DNA from: Ornithinibacillus salinisoli
GTDB lineage: Bacteria; Bacillota; Bacilli; Bacillales; Amphibacillaceae
Strand: one strand, 5' to 3'
DNA: 64,000 nt
Assembly (NCBI RefSeq): GCF_042682545.1
Contig: NZ_JBHUHQ010000021.1
A program made the translations under genes and the position numbers. Numbering within the stretch: position 1 is the first letter of the stretch; every line of letters begins with the position of its first letter. Below the pieces are notes generated by a model. That model was given only the letters and a program-made list of their open reading frames with translations, was not told the DNA's origin and made no database searches. Of this stretch, positions 13,989 to 22,533 are shown piece after piece.

Positions 13989-14023
13989 CCATCAATTGTC
14001 AGGGACGATTGTTGAAGGTCATA

Positions 14024-14062
14024 AGCCTAATTCCTTAAAATTACGAGGGATTAGGCTATTTT
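14024..14062 (+). terminator. Terminator of the arginase-family gene
   Basis: AGCCTAATTCC (14024-14034) pairs with GGGATTAGGCT (14047-14057), followed by ATTTTAT. Confidence 0.7.
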
Positions 14063-14128
14063 ATCTTTCAAAATCCTTAACGTTTTAAACCCGCATTCTC
14101 TTGATGTTTCACATTGGTAAACACGTCT

Positions 14129-14146
14129 GCAACAAGTGGTAAATAT
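14129..14146 (+). repeat. 18-bp direct repeat, copy 1
   Basis: GCAACAAGTGGTAAATAT; an identical copy is at 14773-14790 with partial similarity extending about 20 bases to the left. The two copies flank the membrane-protein gene at 14280. Confidence 0.6.
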
Positions 14147-14279
14147 CACAACAATGCTTAATTTTAAAAACACTCGAACCCTCCTAGTTACTTTTTAGCA
14201 TTGGAAGCGTATACCGTATACATGATGTTCTTTTTAATGTAATCTAGTAAGTATATTAAAAAGCAAGGAGAATAGTAAA

Positions 14280-14633
14280 ATGTACTTACTTTTATTCACC
14301 ATATTTTTTTGTGTAATAACACAGGTTTTGAGTATGGCCTATGTACCTGCTCTGAGCATTTATTTAATCGGGTTAAGTATTGTCAAAGGATTTTCTAGTG
14401 AGGAATTAAAAGATGTCTTTAATTTCAAAAAAACTAAGTACTTATACGAAAAAAATGGGTTTAAAAACTCTTTAATGGAGCTATTGTCTTTAATGATAAT
14501 TTTTATTAATTCTTATTTAATCGATTATACACCCTTCTCTCTTTTCGAATTTGTTTATTTCATCTTTCTTATTGCATTTGTATACCGCTTTCTATTTTGG
14601 GGCATAACACGAACAATTAGGAAATCAATCTAA
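14280..14633 (+). CDS. Small integral membrane protein, unknown (117 aa)
   Basis: Four predicted membrane helices (residues 1-35 as two, ~60-80 and ~88-108) with a charged cytoplasmic loop KDVFNFKKTKYLYEKNGFKNS. AAGGAG nine bases before ATG 14280 supports translation. No family recognised. It stands alone between non-coding stretches with short direct repeats on both sides, which hints at acquired DNA. Confidence 0.6.
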   Translation: MYLLLFTIFFCVITQVLSMAYVPALSIYLIGLSIVKGFSSEELKDVFNFKKTKYLYEKNGFKNSLMELLSLMIIFINSYLIDYTPFSLFEFVYFIFLIAFVYRFLFWGITRTIRKSI

Positions 14634-14982
14634 CTTTATGTTTTAAAAGCCAATGTTCAAGAATAGCGCGCTTTTGTTAAATAGCGAAAGACTAATTTAT
14701 TTGTAAATCACTAATAATTTATCCACCTCTATCTTGCCAAGTCTTGACGATATACCATTAGTAAATGCGCTAGCAACAAGTGGTAAATATTGTGTCTGTA
14801 GTTGATAGAATATGTCAGAACTGTTGCATTTAGTGAAACTATAGATTAAAAGGAATTGCTCCCATGAGATTTTGTTTTGTTCGAACCACCCTAAACCTCC
14901 TCAGCAACCAAATTGATATCAAAATAATCCTTACTTCACAATCCTGAAAAGTTAGTACGACTCCTCAATAGTTGAGTATGAG
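14634..14982. other. Spacer with second direct-repeat copy
   Basis: About 350 bases without a gene. It contains the second copy of the 18-bp repeat at 14773-14790; otherwise I see only fragments too short to assign. Confidence 0.55.
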
Positions 14983-15426
14983 TTACCTTTTAAACCACCG
15001 ATAATAAATAAAGTTATAATCTGCTTCCTTGCGTAGTTCAACAATTTCAAATTTATTTTTCTCCAAAACTTTCTGTGAGCCAATATTATCTTGTGTTGTT
15101 TTGGCTGATAGCTGTGTTATTTTATTTTCTTGATTAAGTAGCATATTTAACGCTTTACTTGCAATGCCTTTCCCAGTATGAGTACGTCCAATTCTATATC
15201 CTAAATTGCCGTGTCCACTTTCCCAGTCGATATCCACAATATTTATTCTTCCTATAATAGCATCCCAATCATTTTTTACTAAATAGAAAAAAGATTTCTC
15301 TTCATCTTGTTCCTCCAATAGCGACTCCAAAATAATAAAAAACTTATCATATTCATAATAATCATTACTTCTTGGCGGTACTAACTTCTCAAAGTATTCT
15401 TTATTTTCACTTTCAAATCGAAACAA
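14983..15426 (-). CDS. GNAT acetyltransferase (RimJ-like), N-terminus uncertain
   Basis: GNAT fold of the ribosomal-protein-alanine acetyltransferase type: FESENKEYFEKLVPPRSNDYYEYD at the start, then GRTHTGKGIASKALNMLL (acetyl-CoA loop, usually R/Q-x-x-G-x-G/A) and SQKVLEKNKFE near the end. The visible start is TTG 15426 without a ribosome site. Homologues carry about 20 more N-terminal residues. A different frame upstream reads MNLILKKLSINMLEI from ATG 15470, so a frameshift near 15430 may have damaged the N-terminus. Confidence 0.7.
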   Translation of the reverse strand: MFRFESENKEYFEKLVPPRSNDYYEYDKFFIILESLLEEQDEEKSFFYLVKNDWDAIIGRINIVDIDWESGHGNLGYRIGRTHTGKGIASKALNMLLNQENKITQLSAKTTQDNIGSQKVLEKNKFEIVELRKEADYNFIYYRWFKR

Positions 15427-15671
15427 ATTTCTAGCATATTTATAGATAATTTTTTTAATATTAAATTCATGACCTTCTTACCCCTAACCGCAACGAATTA
15501 TTTTGAGATTTTTTTACTTATTATCTAAAACACACACAATTTTTACTTTTGAACTGCATTTCATAAAAAAAGACTGTCACGTTGACGATCTGCTAGTGAA
15601 TCAAAACACTCGTTAATGGACTAAAAAACATGCTTCTCTAAATTGATTTAGATTGATAATAAATATGATAA

Positions 15672-16142
15672 TTATATTTCTTTAATCATTTTAAAATTAT
15701 TTAATTTTACACCCTTGCGTACTACAGTTTGTGCACAAACGACTTTGTAGCCTCGATGTTCAAAAAATGTCTTAGCTGTAATACTTGCTTCCGTATCAAT
15801 TTCTAAAAGCTTTAATTTCTTTGCCTCGGATTCAAGTATATCAACTAAAGCTGTAGCTATACCTTGTCCTTGATAGTCCTTATGAACAAATAGTCTATCT
15901 AAATGTCCATTCTGCGTTAAATCGCTAAAACCAACTAGTTTATCATTAATTTTAGCAACATATGTTATATTTTGCCGCAGTGATTCCTTCCAGGATTTCA
16001 TTTTAGATTTTTTTTCATCTCTTGGAGCCCAAGCATCCAATTCTGATTGGGTATATTCCTTTAAATTTACTGAATGAATCGTTTCATAAAATAATGAGAC
16101 AATCTCTTCAATATCAGATTCCTTATATTTTATTATCTTCAT
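15672..16142 (-). CDS. GNAT family N-acetyltransferase
   Basis: 156-residue GNAT protein: MKIIKYKESDIEEIVSLFYET start, LDAWAPRD, LDRLFVHKDYQGQGIATALVDILE (motif A with QGQGIA) and AKTFFEHRGYKVV (motif B). It resembles the YafP/ElaA-like group of small acetyltransferases. ATG 16142 has GAGGAATTC upstream; a longer reading from 16163 adds MKMRNSK without a site. Substrate unknown. Stand-alone gene in an accessory patch. Confidence 0.82.
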   Translation of the reverse strand: MKIIKYKESDIEEIVSLFYETIHSVNLKEYTQSELDAWAPRDEKKSKMKSWKESLRQNITYVAKINDKLVGFSDLTQNGHLDRLFVHKDYQGQGIATALVDILESEAKKLKLLEIDTEASITAKTFFEHRGYKVVCAQTVVRKGVKLNNFKMIKEI

Positions 16143-16487
16143 TTTAGAATTCCTCATCTTCATAGGGTTGGCATATTCTAATCTAATTTCTTGTTCTACT
16201 AAACAACTGCAAAATAAGTAAAGAGTGTTTTCCAGTTGGCATAATCGAACTCGTTTGATTAATATACAGATTTTGTAGTGTAGTTTTCTATATAGTTGTT
16301 CATTAGTTCAGCCTCTTCACATACTTCTCGCCTCCCGTCTCTAAAGCTGATTCAACATTTTCTCTATGACCTCCTGCTCTTAACTACTCCAAGTTTAACT
16401 CCATCTTTGGTTCGCCCGATTTAGCATGAGATTAACATTTAAACGAAAGCAACCAGTAGTATAATAACTTACAACGCAAACTAGATT

Positions 16488-16640
16488 CTAATCTTTTTTA
16501 AATCTCCTCATCAATACGGTATTGTAATAATTCCCATTAGATAATTTTTTGTCGTTCTTTAAGACACATTCAATCTCAAAACCATATTTTTTATACATCT
16601 TAATAAATATTTTTAACATAAAATGACATACTTTTTTTGA
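16488..16640 (-). pseudogene. GNAT acetyltransferase relic (C-terminal fragment)
   Basis: The minus strand reads MLKIFIKMYKKYGFEIECVL followed by KNDKKLSNGNYYNTVLMRRFKKD and a stop. This is the typical GNAT C-terminus (motif B A-x-x-MYKKYGFEIEG-x-x, then YYNTVLM). The core with the acetyl-CoA loop is absent upstream, so this is the tail of a deleted gene. Confidence 0.55.
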
Positions 16641-16675
16641 TTTTTATGATAATCACCACTGCCATAATGAATACG

Positions 16676-16702
16676 AAAAGGAATGCCAATAGCATTCCTT
16701 TT
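16676..16702 (-). terminator. Terminator of the LTA synthase-family gene
   Basis: Perfect 11-bp stem AAAAGGAATGC / GCATTCCTTTT with loop CAATA, about 60 bases past the stop codon; T-rich on both sides. Confidence 0.6.
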
Positions 16703-16760
16703 CTTGATGTTTAATTTTTTTCTACTCTAAAAACAGAACCATTAGCATAATTACAGTTTT

Positions 16761-18662
16761 TTATTTTTCATCAAAATCTATAAATCGAAATAAATCTCCG
16801 TAAACAATATTATCCGATAAACTTAATTCTTTCTCTACCTTTTCCATAGTCGGATGGCAAGCATTCGTTGCAGACTCATTATCTAGACCACTTTCATCGG
16901 CTTCCAAAGGCTCTCCTGACTGACGGTCATAGCATATATCGCTCGTATAGATATAATCATCGCTTATAAAATCTCCATTCCGTAATGCTACGAATCCCTT
17001 ACGATCATCATGGAATAAGTCGTTACCAAAATAAATATCATTATCTGTTTCAATTCCTAGCATATGCAACAGCGTAGGTTTTACATCAATTTGACCTGCA
17101 ATTTCAGATTTCACCTCACCCTTTCCATGTCCAGGAATATGGATGTAAAATGGTACTCTTTGTAATTGCACATGATCATATGGCGTGATTTCATCCTTAT
17201 CTAAGTACTGGCTCATTGCTTTGTTATGATTGGCGCTTATACCATAATGGTCTCCCATTATAATAATGATCGAATCCTCATATAAACCTGCATCTTTTAA
17301 CTGATTAAAAAATTGCTCTATGGCTTCATCCGTATACCTTACAGTAGGGAAAAAGTTATTAAGCGTGTTTGAATTAGAGTCATACGGTTCGATTGTTTTG
17401 TCCTCTTCATCGAGTTCGAACGGAAAATGGTTTGTTAACGTAATAAACTTTGTATAGAAAGGCTGTTCAATAGACTGTAGGTATTTTATAGATTGTTCAA
17501 AATACTCCTTGTCTTTCAGCCCCCAACCAACTGAGTTTTCATCCGTAACCTCATATGACTCAATATCGTAAAAGTAGTCATAATTTATATTTTCATACAT
17601 TTGATCTCTGTTCCAGAAACTTTTATTATTCGCATGAAACACGGCTGAAAAATAATCATGTTCATGTAATATTTCTGGGGTCGCATTATATTCGTTTTGA
17701 CCATGAGTAAAGAATACAGCTCCTCTTGATAAAGGATACAAAGAATTCTCCACTAAAAATTCGGAGTCGGAAGTTTTTCCTTGCTCTGTCTGATGATAAA
17801 AATTCTCAAAGTAATACGTATCCTCATCATCCATTAAGCTATTCAAAAAAGGTGTAATCTCTTGTCCATTGACTTCATTATTTATAACGAAACTTTGAAT
17901 AGATTCCGCGGAAATAAAGATAACATTTTTCCCTTCAGCTACACCAAATAATTCAGATTTTTCATCACTTCTTATATTTTCATCAATATAGTTCCTAATT
18001 ACTGGAATTTCATTTCCATCAGCGAAAACACGTTGTGATTTTACTTTAGAATGGAGAACTAAATCATAAATATGGTAATTAAATAAACCAATGTTTTTCA
18101 CTAAATATTCACGATCAAATGCACGGCTAAATAATTGTGGTCTTTCCAATTCTGCTAAGAAGAAGTTTCCGGCAAGTAGAACAAAAGACATTGCTAAAGC
18201 AAAAATTTTACCTTTTCTACTATAACGTGTTTCGAAAGTATCTTGCTTTTTACGACTTAAATACCAAATGAAAACAACATCAATAAACCACAATATGTCA
18301 TAAGGTTTAATCAAAGTTAGTACACTAGTACTTAAATCTGCTGCATTACTACCTTGAAATAATTGAGGTAACGTTATAAAGTCAGTATAAGATCGATAGA
18401 ATACTAGATTGGCAAAAACAATGATAGTTCCAATCAAAGCGGTATACCGTATAAATTTCATTTGACGTGACTGCTTTTTAAACCAAACACTAATAGCAAA
18501 TATTAAAAAAGCAGAAACAAATGGATTAATTAGTAAAATGAACTCCTGCATTACGTTTTCCAACTCGATTGAAAACATGAAACGATAAACGATATACGTT
18601 TTCAAACCAAATAATATTGTTGCGATAACATATAGCGGAATTCTTCCCCATGTAAATTTCAT
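16761..18662 (-). CDS. Lipoteichoic acid synthase-family protein (YqgS-like)
   Basis: 633 residues: five predicted N-terminal membrane helices (to ~190), then an extracellular sulfatase-fold domain. Seen are FISAESIQSF (metal ligand Glu), QGKTSDSEF (nucleophile Thr) and IIMGDHYGISANHNK (metal ligands). LtaS-type enzymes polymerise glycerol-phosphate from phosphatidylglycerol outside the membrane. The position next to glcK-yqgQ matches B. subtilis yqgS, one of several LtaS paralogues there. ATG 18662 is chosen for AGGAGGATATAAA upstream; the frame continues 24 codons further without a ribosome site. Confidence 0.9.
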   Translation of the reverse strand: MKFTWGRIPLYVIATILFGLKTYIVYRFMFSIELENVMQEFILLINPFVSAFLIFAISVWFKKQSRQMKFIRYTALIGTIIVFANLVFYRSYTDFITLPQLFQGSNAADLSTSVLTLIKPYDILWFIDVVFIWYLSRKKQDTFETRYSRKGKIFALAMSFVLLAGNFFLAELERPQLFSRAFDREYLVKNIGLFNYHIYDLVLHSKVKSQRVFADGNEIPVIRNYIDENIRSDEKSELFGVAEGKNVIFISAESIQSFVINNEVNGQEITPFLNSLMDDEDTYYFENFYHQTEQGKTSDSEFLVENSLYPLSRGAVFFTHGQNEYNATPEILHEHDYFSAVFHANNKSFWNRDQMYENINYDYFYDIESYEVTDENSVGWGLKDKEYFEQSIKYLQSIEQPFYTKFITLTNHFPFELDEEDKTIEPYDSNSNTLNNFFPTVRYTDEAIEQFFNQLKDAGLYEDSIIIIMGDHYGISANHNKAMSQYLDKDEITPYDHVQLQRVPFYIHIPGHGKGEVKSEIAGQIDVKPTLLHMLGIETDNDIYFGNDLFHDDRKGFVALRNGDFISDDYIYTSDICYDRQSGEPLEADESGLDNESATNACHPTMEKVEKELSLSDNIVYGDLFRFIDFDEK

Positions 18663-18827
18663 TTTATATCCTCCTACAAGTACTTCCGTCACGTAATCAT
18701 AAATTATGCCCTTTAATAATATACGTAACGGCATAAGTCACGTGTATAATATATAAGACGTATGAAACACTATAAAAGTTTCAACTTTTAGTATATTTCT
18801 TCCACAAGGAATATAAAATCATTAGTT

Positions 18828-19799
18828 TTAAAAAGTTATATTTTTCAACTTTTGATTTACTAGATAAGCAGCACCTATAATTCCTGCATCATTACCAAGT
18901 TGAGCAATTTTTATTTCGCATACATCACTAATCCTAGGTAAAGCATATTTTACAAACGCTTCATTTATTCCACTAATTAACTGACTTCCTGCCTTGGAAA
19001 CCCCTCCACCTACTAAGACTTTTGATGGATTAATAATAGTTGCCATATTAGCAATTGTAAATCCTATAATGTCTGTCGTGCGGTTAACAATTTTTATGCA
19101 GATTTTGTCACCCTGTTTTGCAAGTTGAAAAATATCCTTCGAAGTAATGAAACCATTTTCATTATAACGATCATTTAGTAGACTCTTAGGTTCTTTTTCT
19201 ATGGCATCCATTCCTTGCCGAACAATACCTGTAGCAGAGGTTACTGTTTCCATGCATCCTCTTCGTCCACAATTACATAGATACCCATTTGGTTCAACAA
19301 TAATGTGACCAATTTCACCAGCTGTTCCATTTTCACCGTTTAAAATTCTGCCATTTGCAATGATACCACCACCAACACCTGTACCAAGTGTGACTGCAAT
19401 CACATTTCTCGCCAGATTACCAGCACCTTTCCAATTTTCCCCTAATACAGCTATGTTGGCATCATTCTCTAAGAACACTGGTAAACCTGACTTTTTATTC
19501 AATTCTTCGGCTAAATGAAAGTCTTTCCAACCAATATTTACTGCTTCATGAACAATACCCTTTTTAGCGTCAATAAAACCTGGTGCTCCAATTCCTATTC
19601 CTATTACATTATCTTGATTTATATTCAAATGTATACGTTTTTGATCGATGGAATCCCATATATCTTGAACAATAGAAACACCTTGATTTTTCGTGTTTGT
19701 CGGAATCTCCCATTTATCTATAATTTCTCCATCTACATTTATAAATCCTAGTTTAACCGTAGTACCTCCAATGTCTACGCCAATCATTAACTCTTTCAT
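18828..19799 (-). CDS. glcK: ROK-family glucokinase
   Basis: 323-residue ROK kinase: ATP-binding VDIGGTTVKLG at residues 7-17, substrate region ENDANIAVLGE (~105), GTGVGGGII (~130), and the zinc motif CNCGRRGCMET (~172). It phosphorylates glucose to glucose-6-phosphate in the cytosol. The gene follows yqgQ in the order found in B. subtilis (yqgQ-glcK). ATG 19799 with AGAAGG eight bases upstream is preferred over the TTG at 19817. Confidence 0.93.
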   Translation of the reverse strand: MKELMIGVDIGGTTVKLGFINVDGEIIDKWEIPTNTKNQGVSIVQDIWDSIDQKRIHLNINQDNVIGIGIGAPGFIDAKKGIVHEAVNIGWKDFHLAEELNKKSGLPVFLENDANIAVLGENWKGAGNLARNVIAVTLGTGVGGGIIANGRILNGENGTAGEIGHIIVEPNGYLCNCGRRGCMETVTSATGIVRQGMDAIEKEPKSLLNDRYNENGFITSKDIFQLAKQGDKICIKIVNRTTDIIGFTIANMATIINPSKVLVGGGVSKAGSQLISGINEAFVKYALPRISDVCEIKIAQLGNDAGIIGAAYLVNQKLKNITF

Positions 19800-19813
19800 T
19801 GCATAGCCTTCTT

Positions 19814-20008
19814 TCAATTGTTGTTTAATCTTTTCTCACGTCTTAATACCAAAATAGCCTTTTGGTATTCTTCCACTCGTATTAGTTGGGATTTATACAA
19901 CTCCGTAAGTTCCATTTCCATTAATTCAAGATCAGCTAATCGGTCACCTACATAAATAAATATACCAAATTTTTTTAATAATTGTTGCACATCATAAAAT
20001 GTATTCAT
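19814..20008 (-). CDS. yqgQ: YqgQ family protein (DUF910)
   Basis: 64-residue helical protein beginning MNTFYDVQQLLKKFGIFIYV and GDRLADLELMEMELTELY, matching the YqgQ/DUF910 pattern; function unknown, possibly nucleic-acid binding from structural work on the family. It is placed directly upstream of glcK with 14 bases between them, so the two are probably co-transcribed and the small gene may influence glucokinase expression. Confidence 0.88.
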   Translation of the reverse strand: MNTFYDVQQLLKKFGIFIYVGDRLADLELMEMELTELYKSQLIRVEEYQKAILVLRREKRLNNN

Positions 20009-20065
20009 ATTTTTTCACCACAATAATTATAGCAATTTCTTACCAAAACAACAATCCAGATCTTT

Positions 20066-21523
20066 TTAACGATCTGGATCTTGAGGGTCCAACAGAGTTG
20101 GTCTTTTGCTTTTTAATGGAATAGGCGAACGTAATAAAACATCACGAAATGCATGAGAAGAGAACGGTATAAACGGCCATAAATAAGGAGATTGAAACGA
20201 CTTCATACGAATCAAGTATATAATCCACATCGTTATCCCTGCCATATAACCTATAACACCGAATAATGAAGTTGTAAGTAAAAGAAAAATCCGCACTAAT
20301 CGATTTGCAAGACTTAGCTCATAACTAGGCGTAGCATAGGTTCCAATTCCAGCTATAGCTAAATACAATATCACTTCATAGGAGAACAACCCTACTTCGA
20401 TTGCGACTTGACCAATTAATATTGCAGCAACCAAACCAATAGCAGTTGCTAATGAAGTAGGGGTATGAATTGCAGCCATTCGCAACATATCAATACCTAT
20501 TTCCGCAAAAATAAATTGTGCCAATAACGGTACTGCACCATAATCACTTGGGCCTATATACTCTAATCCTTTTGGCAATAAATCTGGATTACTAGACAAT
20601 AAATAATATAACGGTAAAATAAAAATCGATGCTAAAACTGCTATAAAACGAACTAACCGTAAATAGGCACCTACCAAAGGTTTTTGCCGATATTCTTCCG
20701 CATGTTGCAAATGATGCCAGTATGTTGAAGGAGTAATCATTACACTTGGTGAACCGTCAATAATAATTAGTACATGGCCTTCATATAAATGTGTTGCGGC
20801 CGTATCCGGTCTTTCGGTATAACGTACTGTTGGAAATGGGTTCCAATGTTGACCACTTATAAACTCTTCAATGGTCTTTTCAGCCATCGGGAGCCCATCT
20901 GTATCAATCATTTTTAAACTTTCCTTTAGTTCCTCCACCCTTTCCGTCTCCGCAATATCATCAATGTAACATAGGCAAATATCTGTTTGAGAGCGCCTCC
21001 CAATTTGCAAATACTCCATACGTAGCGAGCGATCTCGAACTCTTCTTCTAGTTAAAGCCGTATTAAAAACAATTGTTTCTACATACCCATCCCTAGAACC
21101 CCTAACTACCCTTTCTAAATCGGGTTCTCCTGGAGACCGGACTGGATAGGTTCTAGCATCAATAATTATTATTTTATCGATTCCTTCAACAACTAATGCT
21201 GTGGGACCGCCTAGGACTAAATCTGATGCCTGATTAAGATCATCAACCATATCCAATTCCACATATGGCAAGTATGTTTTTATTAGTTTTTCAAGTGGGT
21301 CAGGTTCCAGATCTTTCGGTTCAGTCTTAGCGAGTAGCTTCATTAATAAATGCAAAATATCATCTTTTACAAAACCATCAACAAAAAACATCGCCATATT
21401 TCGACCTGCATATTCAAGGTCTAAATGAACAATGTCAAAACTTTTATCGATTCCTAATCTGTCATGAATATATGTAACGTTTTTCGAATATGAAGAAAAT
21501 AATTCTTGTTTTTCTTTTTCCAT
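20066..21523 (-). CDS. GerA-family spore germination protein, SpoVAF-like
   Basis: 485 residues with a GerA soluble N-terminal domain and membrane helices in the last ~200 residues (RFIAVLASIFILPLYYLL onwards). NPFPTVRYTERPDTAATHLYEG and IIDGSPSVMITPS mark the GerA/SpoVAF group; PFPxVRxTERPD is strong in SpoVAF. In B. subtilis SpoVAF is encoded at the end of the spoVA operon and acts with FigP in the germinosome to amplify germinant response; here the gene is an orphan upstream of yqgQ. SpoVAF versus GerxA subunit is inferred. Confidence 0.82.
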   Translation of the reverse strand: MEKEKQELFSSYSKNVTYIHDRLGIDKSFDIVHLDLEYAGRNMAMFFVDGFVKDDILHLLMKLLAKTEPKDLEPDPLEKLIKTYLPYVELDMVDDLNQASDLVLGGPTALVVEGIDKIIIIDARTYPVRSPGEPDLERVVRGSRDGYVETIVFNTALTRRRVRDRSLRMEYLQIGRRSQTDICLCYIDDIAETERVEELKESLKMIDTDGLPMAEKTIEEFISGQHWNPFPTVRYTERPDTAATHLYEGHVLIIIDGSPSVMITPSTYWHHLQHAEEYRQKPLVGAYLRLVRFIAVLASIFILPLYYLLSSNPDLLPKGLEYIGPSDYGAVPLLAQFIFAEIGIDMLRMAAIHTPTSLATAIGLVAAILIGQVAIEVGLFSYEVILYLAIAGIGTYATPSYELSLANRLVRIFLLLTTSLFGVIGYMAGITMWIIYLIRMKSFQSPYLWPFIPFSSHAFRDVLLRSPIPLKSKRPTLLDPQDPDR

Positions 21524-21650
21524 ATCATCACCAAATATTCCTTTATTAATAATACAGTTAGTTTAATCGTTTCCTATAATTCTATACAGTCGTTTTTCCG
21601 TAATCATATATGCTTGTCTCATCTCATACATTGATAAAAAAGACTAGAGG

Positions 21651-22511
21651 ATGAGGAAATTGAAAAAAAAGACCATAACATTACTTCTTTTTTCATTGGT
21701 TACAGCGATTGGCGTGTTATACGTATTAAATATAAATTCTGTTCAGGTTATCACCTATTTCCCACCAGATGAAGAACTATCATTTGTGGATGCTTCGACC
21801 ACTTTAACCTATATCCCAGAAGATAATCAAGGGTATTCGATTGACTGGACAACCTTTTCCAACATTGAGAAAGATATATATTTACGGCAGGATGTTTCCT
21901 TGCTTTTTTCAAATGGAAATTTAGTAGGAGTACAGAGTAAATGGGAGCAAAATAAAGATCGTATAGAAATAAGTAGAGATTTACAAAATAATGCGGATGC
22001 TATCTGGGAATCCATCTCTTTTCATCATGGAGAAATTCACTATCCAGAAAATACAATAAAAAGTATTCAACAAATGACATTTGATAATTTATATGTGTAT
22101 CAAGAAAATCGATATCATGCATTTAAATCAGCCTCAAATAGACTAGAAGAAAATGTAGCTGAGTCATTAGATAAAAAGAAAAATAAACAACTCCTTAAAC
22201 ATTGGCAGCAATTACTATCCCACTTTTCAATCGACTTGGAAAGATACCATACCATTCCATTGACAGAATTAAATAAGTATAGCATGGAAAATTTACCAGG
22301 CTTCAATCAGGAGCAAACTAATAAAATTATTGGGCAATTATGGGAAGGACTATATAAGAATTACATACTTCCTGCAGCAGATTCAAAACAAGGAAAGCTT
22401 CAAAGTTATACCCCACTCGTATTACTTGATAAACAACTTAATCAATTACTCGTAGTATTTGAGTTAAACGGTTCCAAAGAGAAATTGATCCAAAATATCA
22501 CGCAAAAATAA
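21651..22511 (+). CDS. Membrane-anchored protein of unknown function (286 aa)
   Basis: One N-terminal membrane helix (TITLLLFSLVTAIGVLYVL) after a KKK stretch; the rest is predicted outside the membrane, with a beta-rich first half (VQVITYFPPDEELSFVDAS) and a helical second half. No family recognised. It diverges from the SpoVAF-like gene and is followed by its own terminator. ATG 21651 overlaps the AGAGG; TTG 21660 is an alternative start. A sporulation or germination link is only suggested by the neighbour. Confidence 0.65.
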   Translation: MRKLKKKTITLLLFSLVTAIGVLYVLNINSVQVITYFPPDEELSFVDASTTLTYIPEDNQGYSIDWTTFSNIEKDIYLRQDVSLLFSNGNLVGVQSKWEQNKDRIEISRDLQNNADAIWESISFHHGEIHYPENTIKSIQQMTFDNLYVYQENRYHAFKSASNRLEENVAESLDKKKNKQLLKHWQQLLSHFSIDLERYHTIPLTELNKYSMENLPGFNQEQTNKIIGQLWEGLYKNYILPAADSKQGKLQSYTPLVLLDKQLNQLLVVFELNGSKEKLIQNITQK

Positions 22512-22533
22512 AGTGCTCTTGTACGAGCACTTT
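22510..22533. terminator. Bidirectional terminator between convergent genes
   Basis: AAAGTGCTC and GAGCACTTT around TTGTAC, between the unknown membrane protein gene and gluP, with T-rich sequence on both sides. Confidence 0.75.

Larger units (their letters stand above)
16143..16760. other. Gene-poor spacer with a GNAT relic
   Basis: About 620 bases. The right part holds a GNAT gene relic (16488-16640) and the terminator of the LTA synthase gene. Nothing recognisable lies between 16143 and 16480. Confidence 0.6.
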
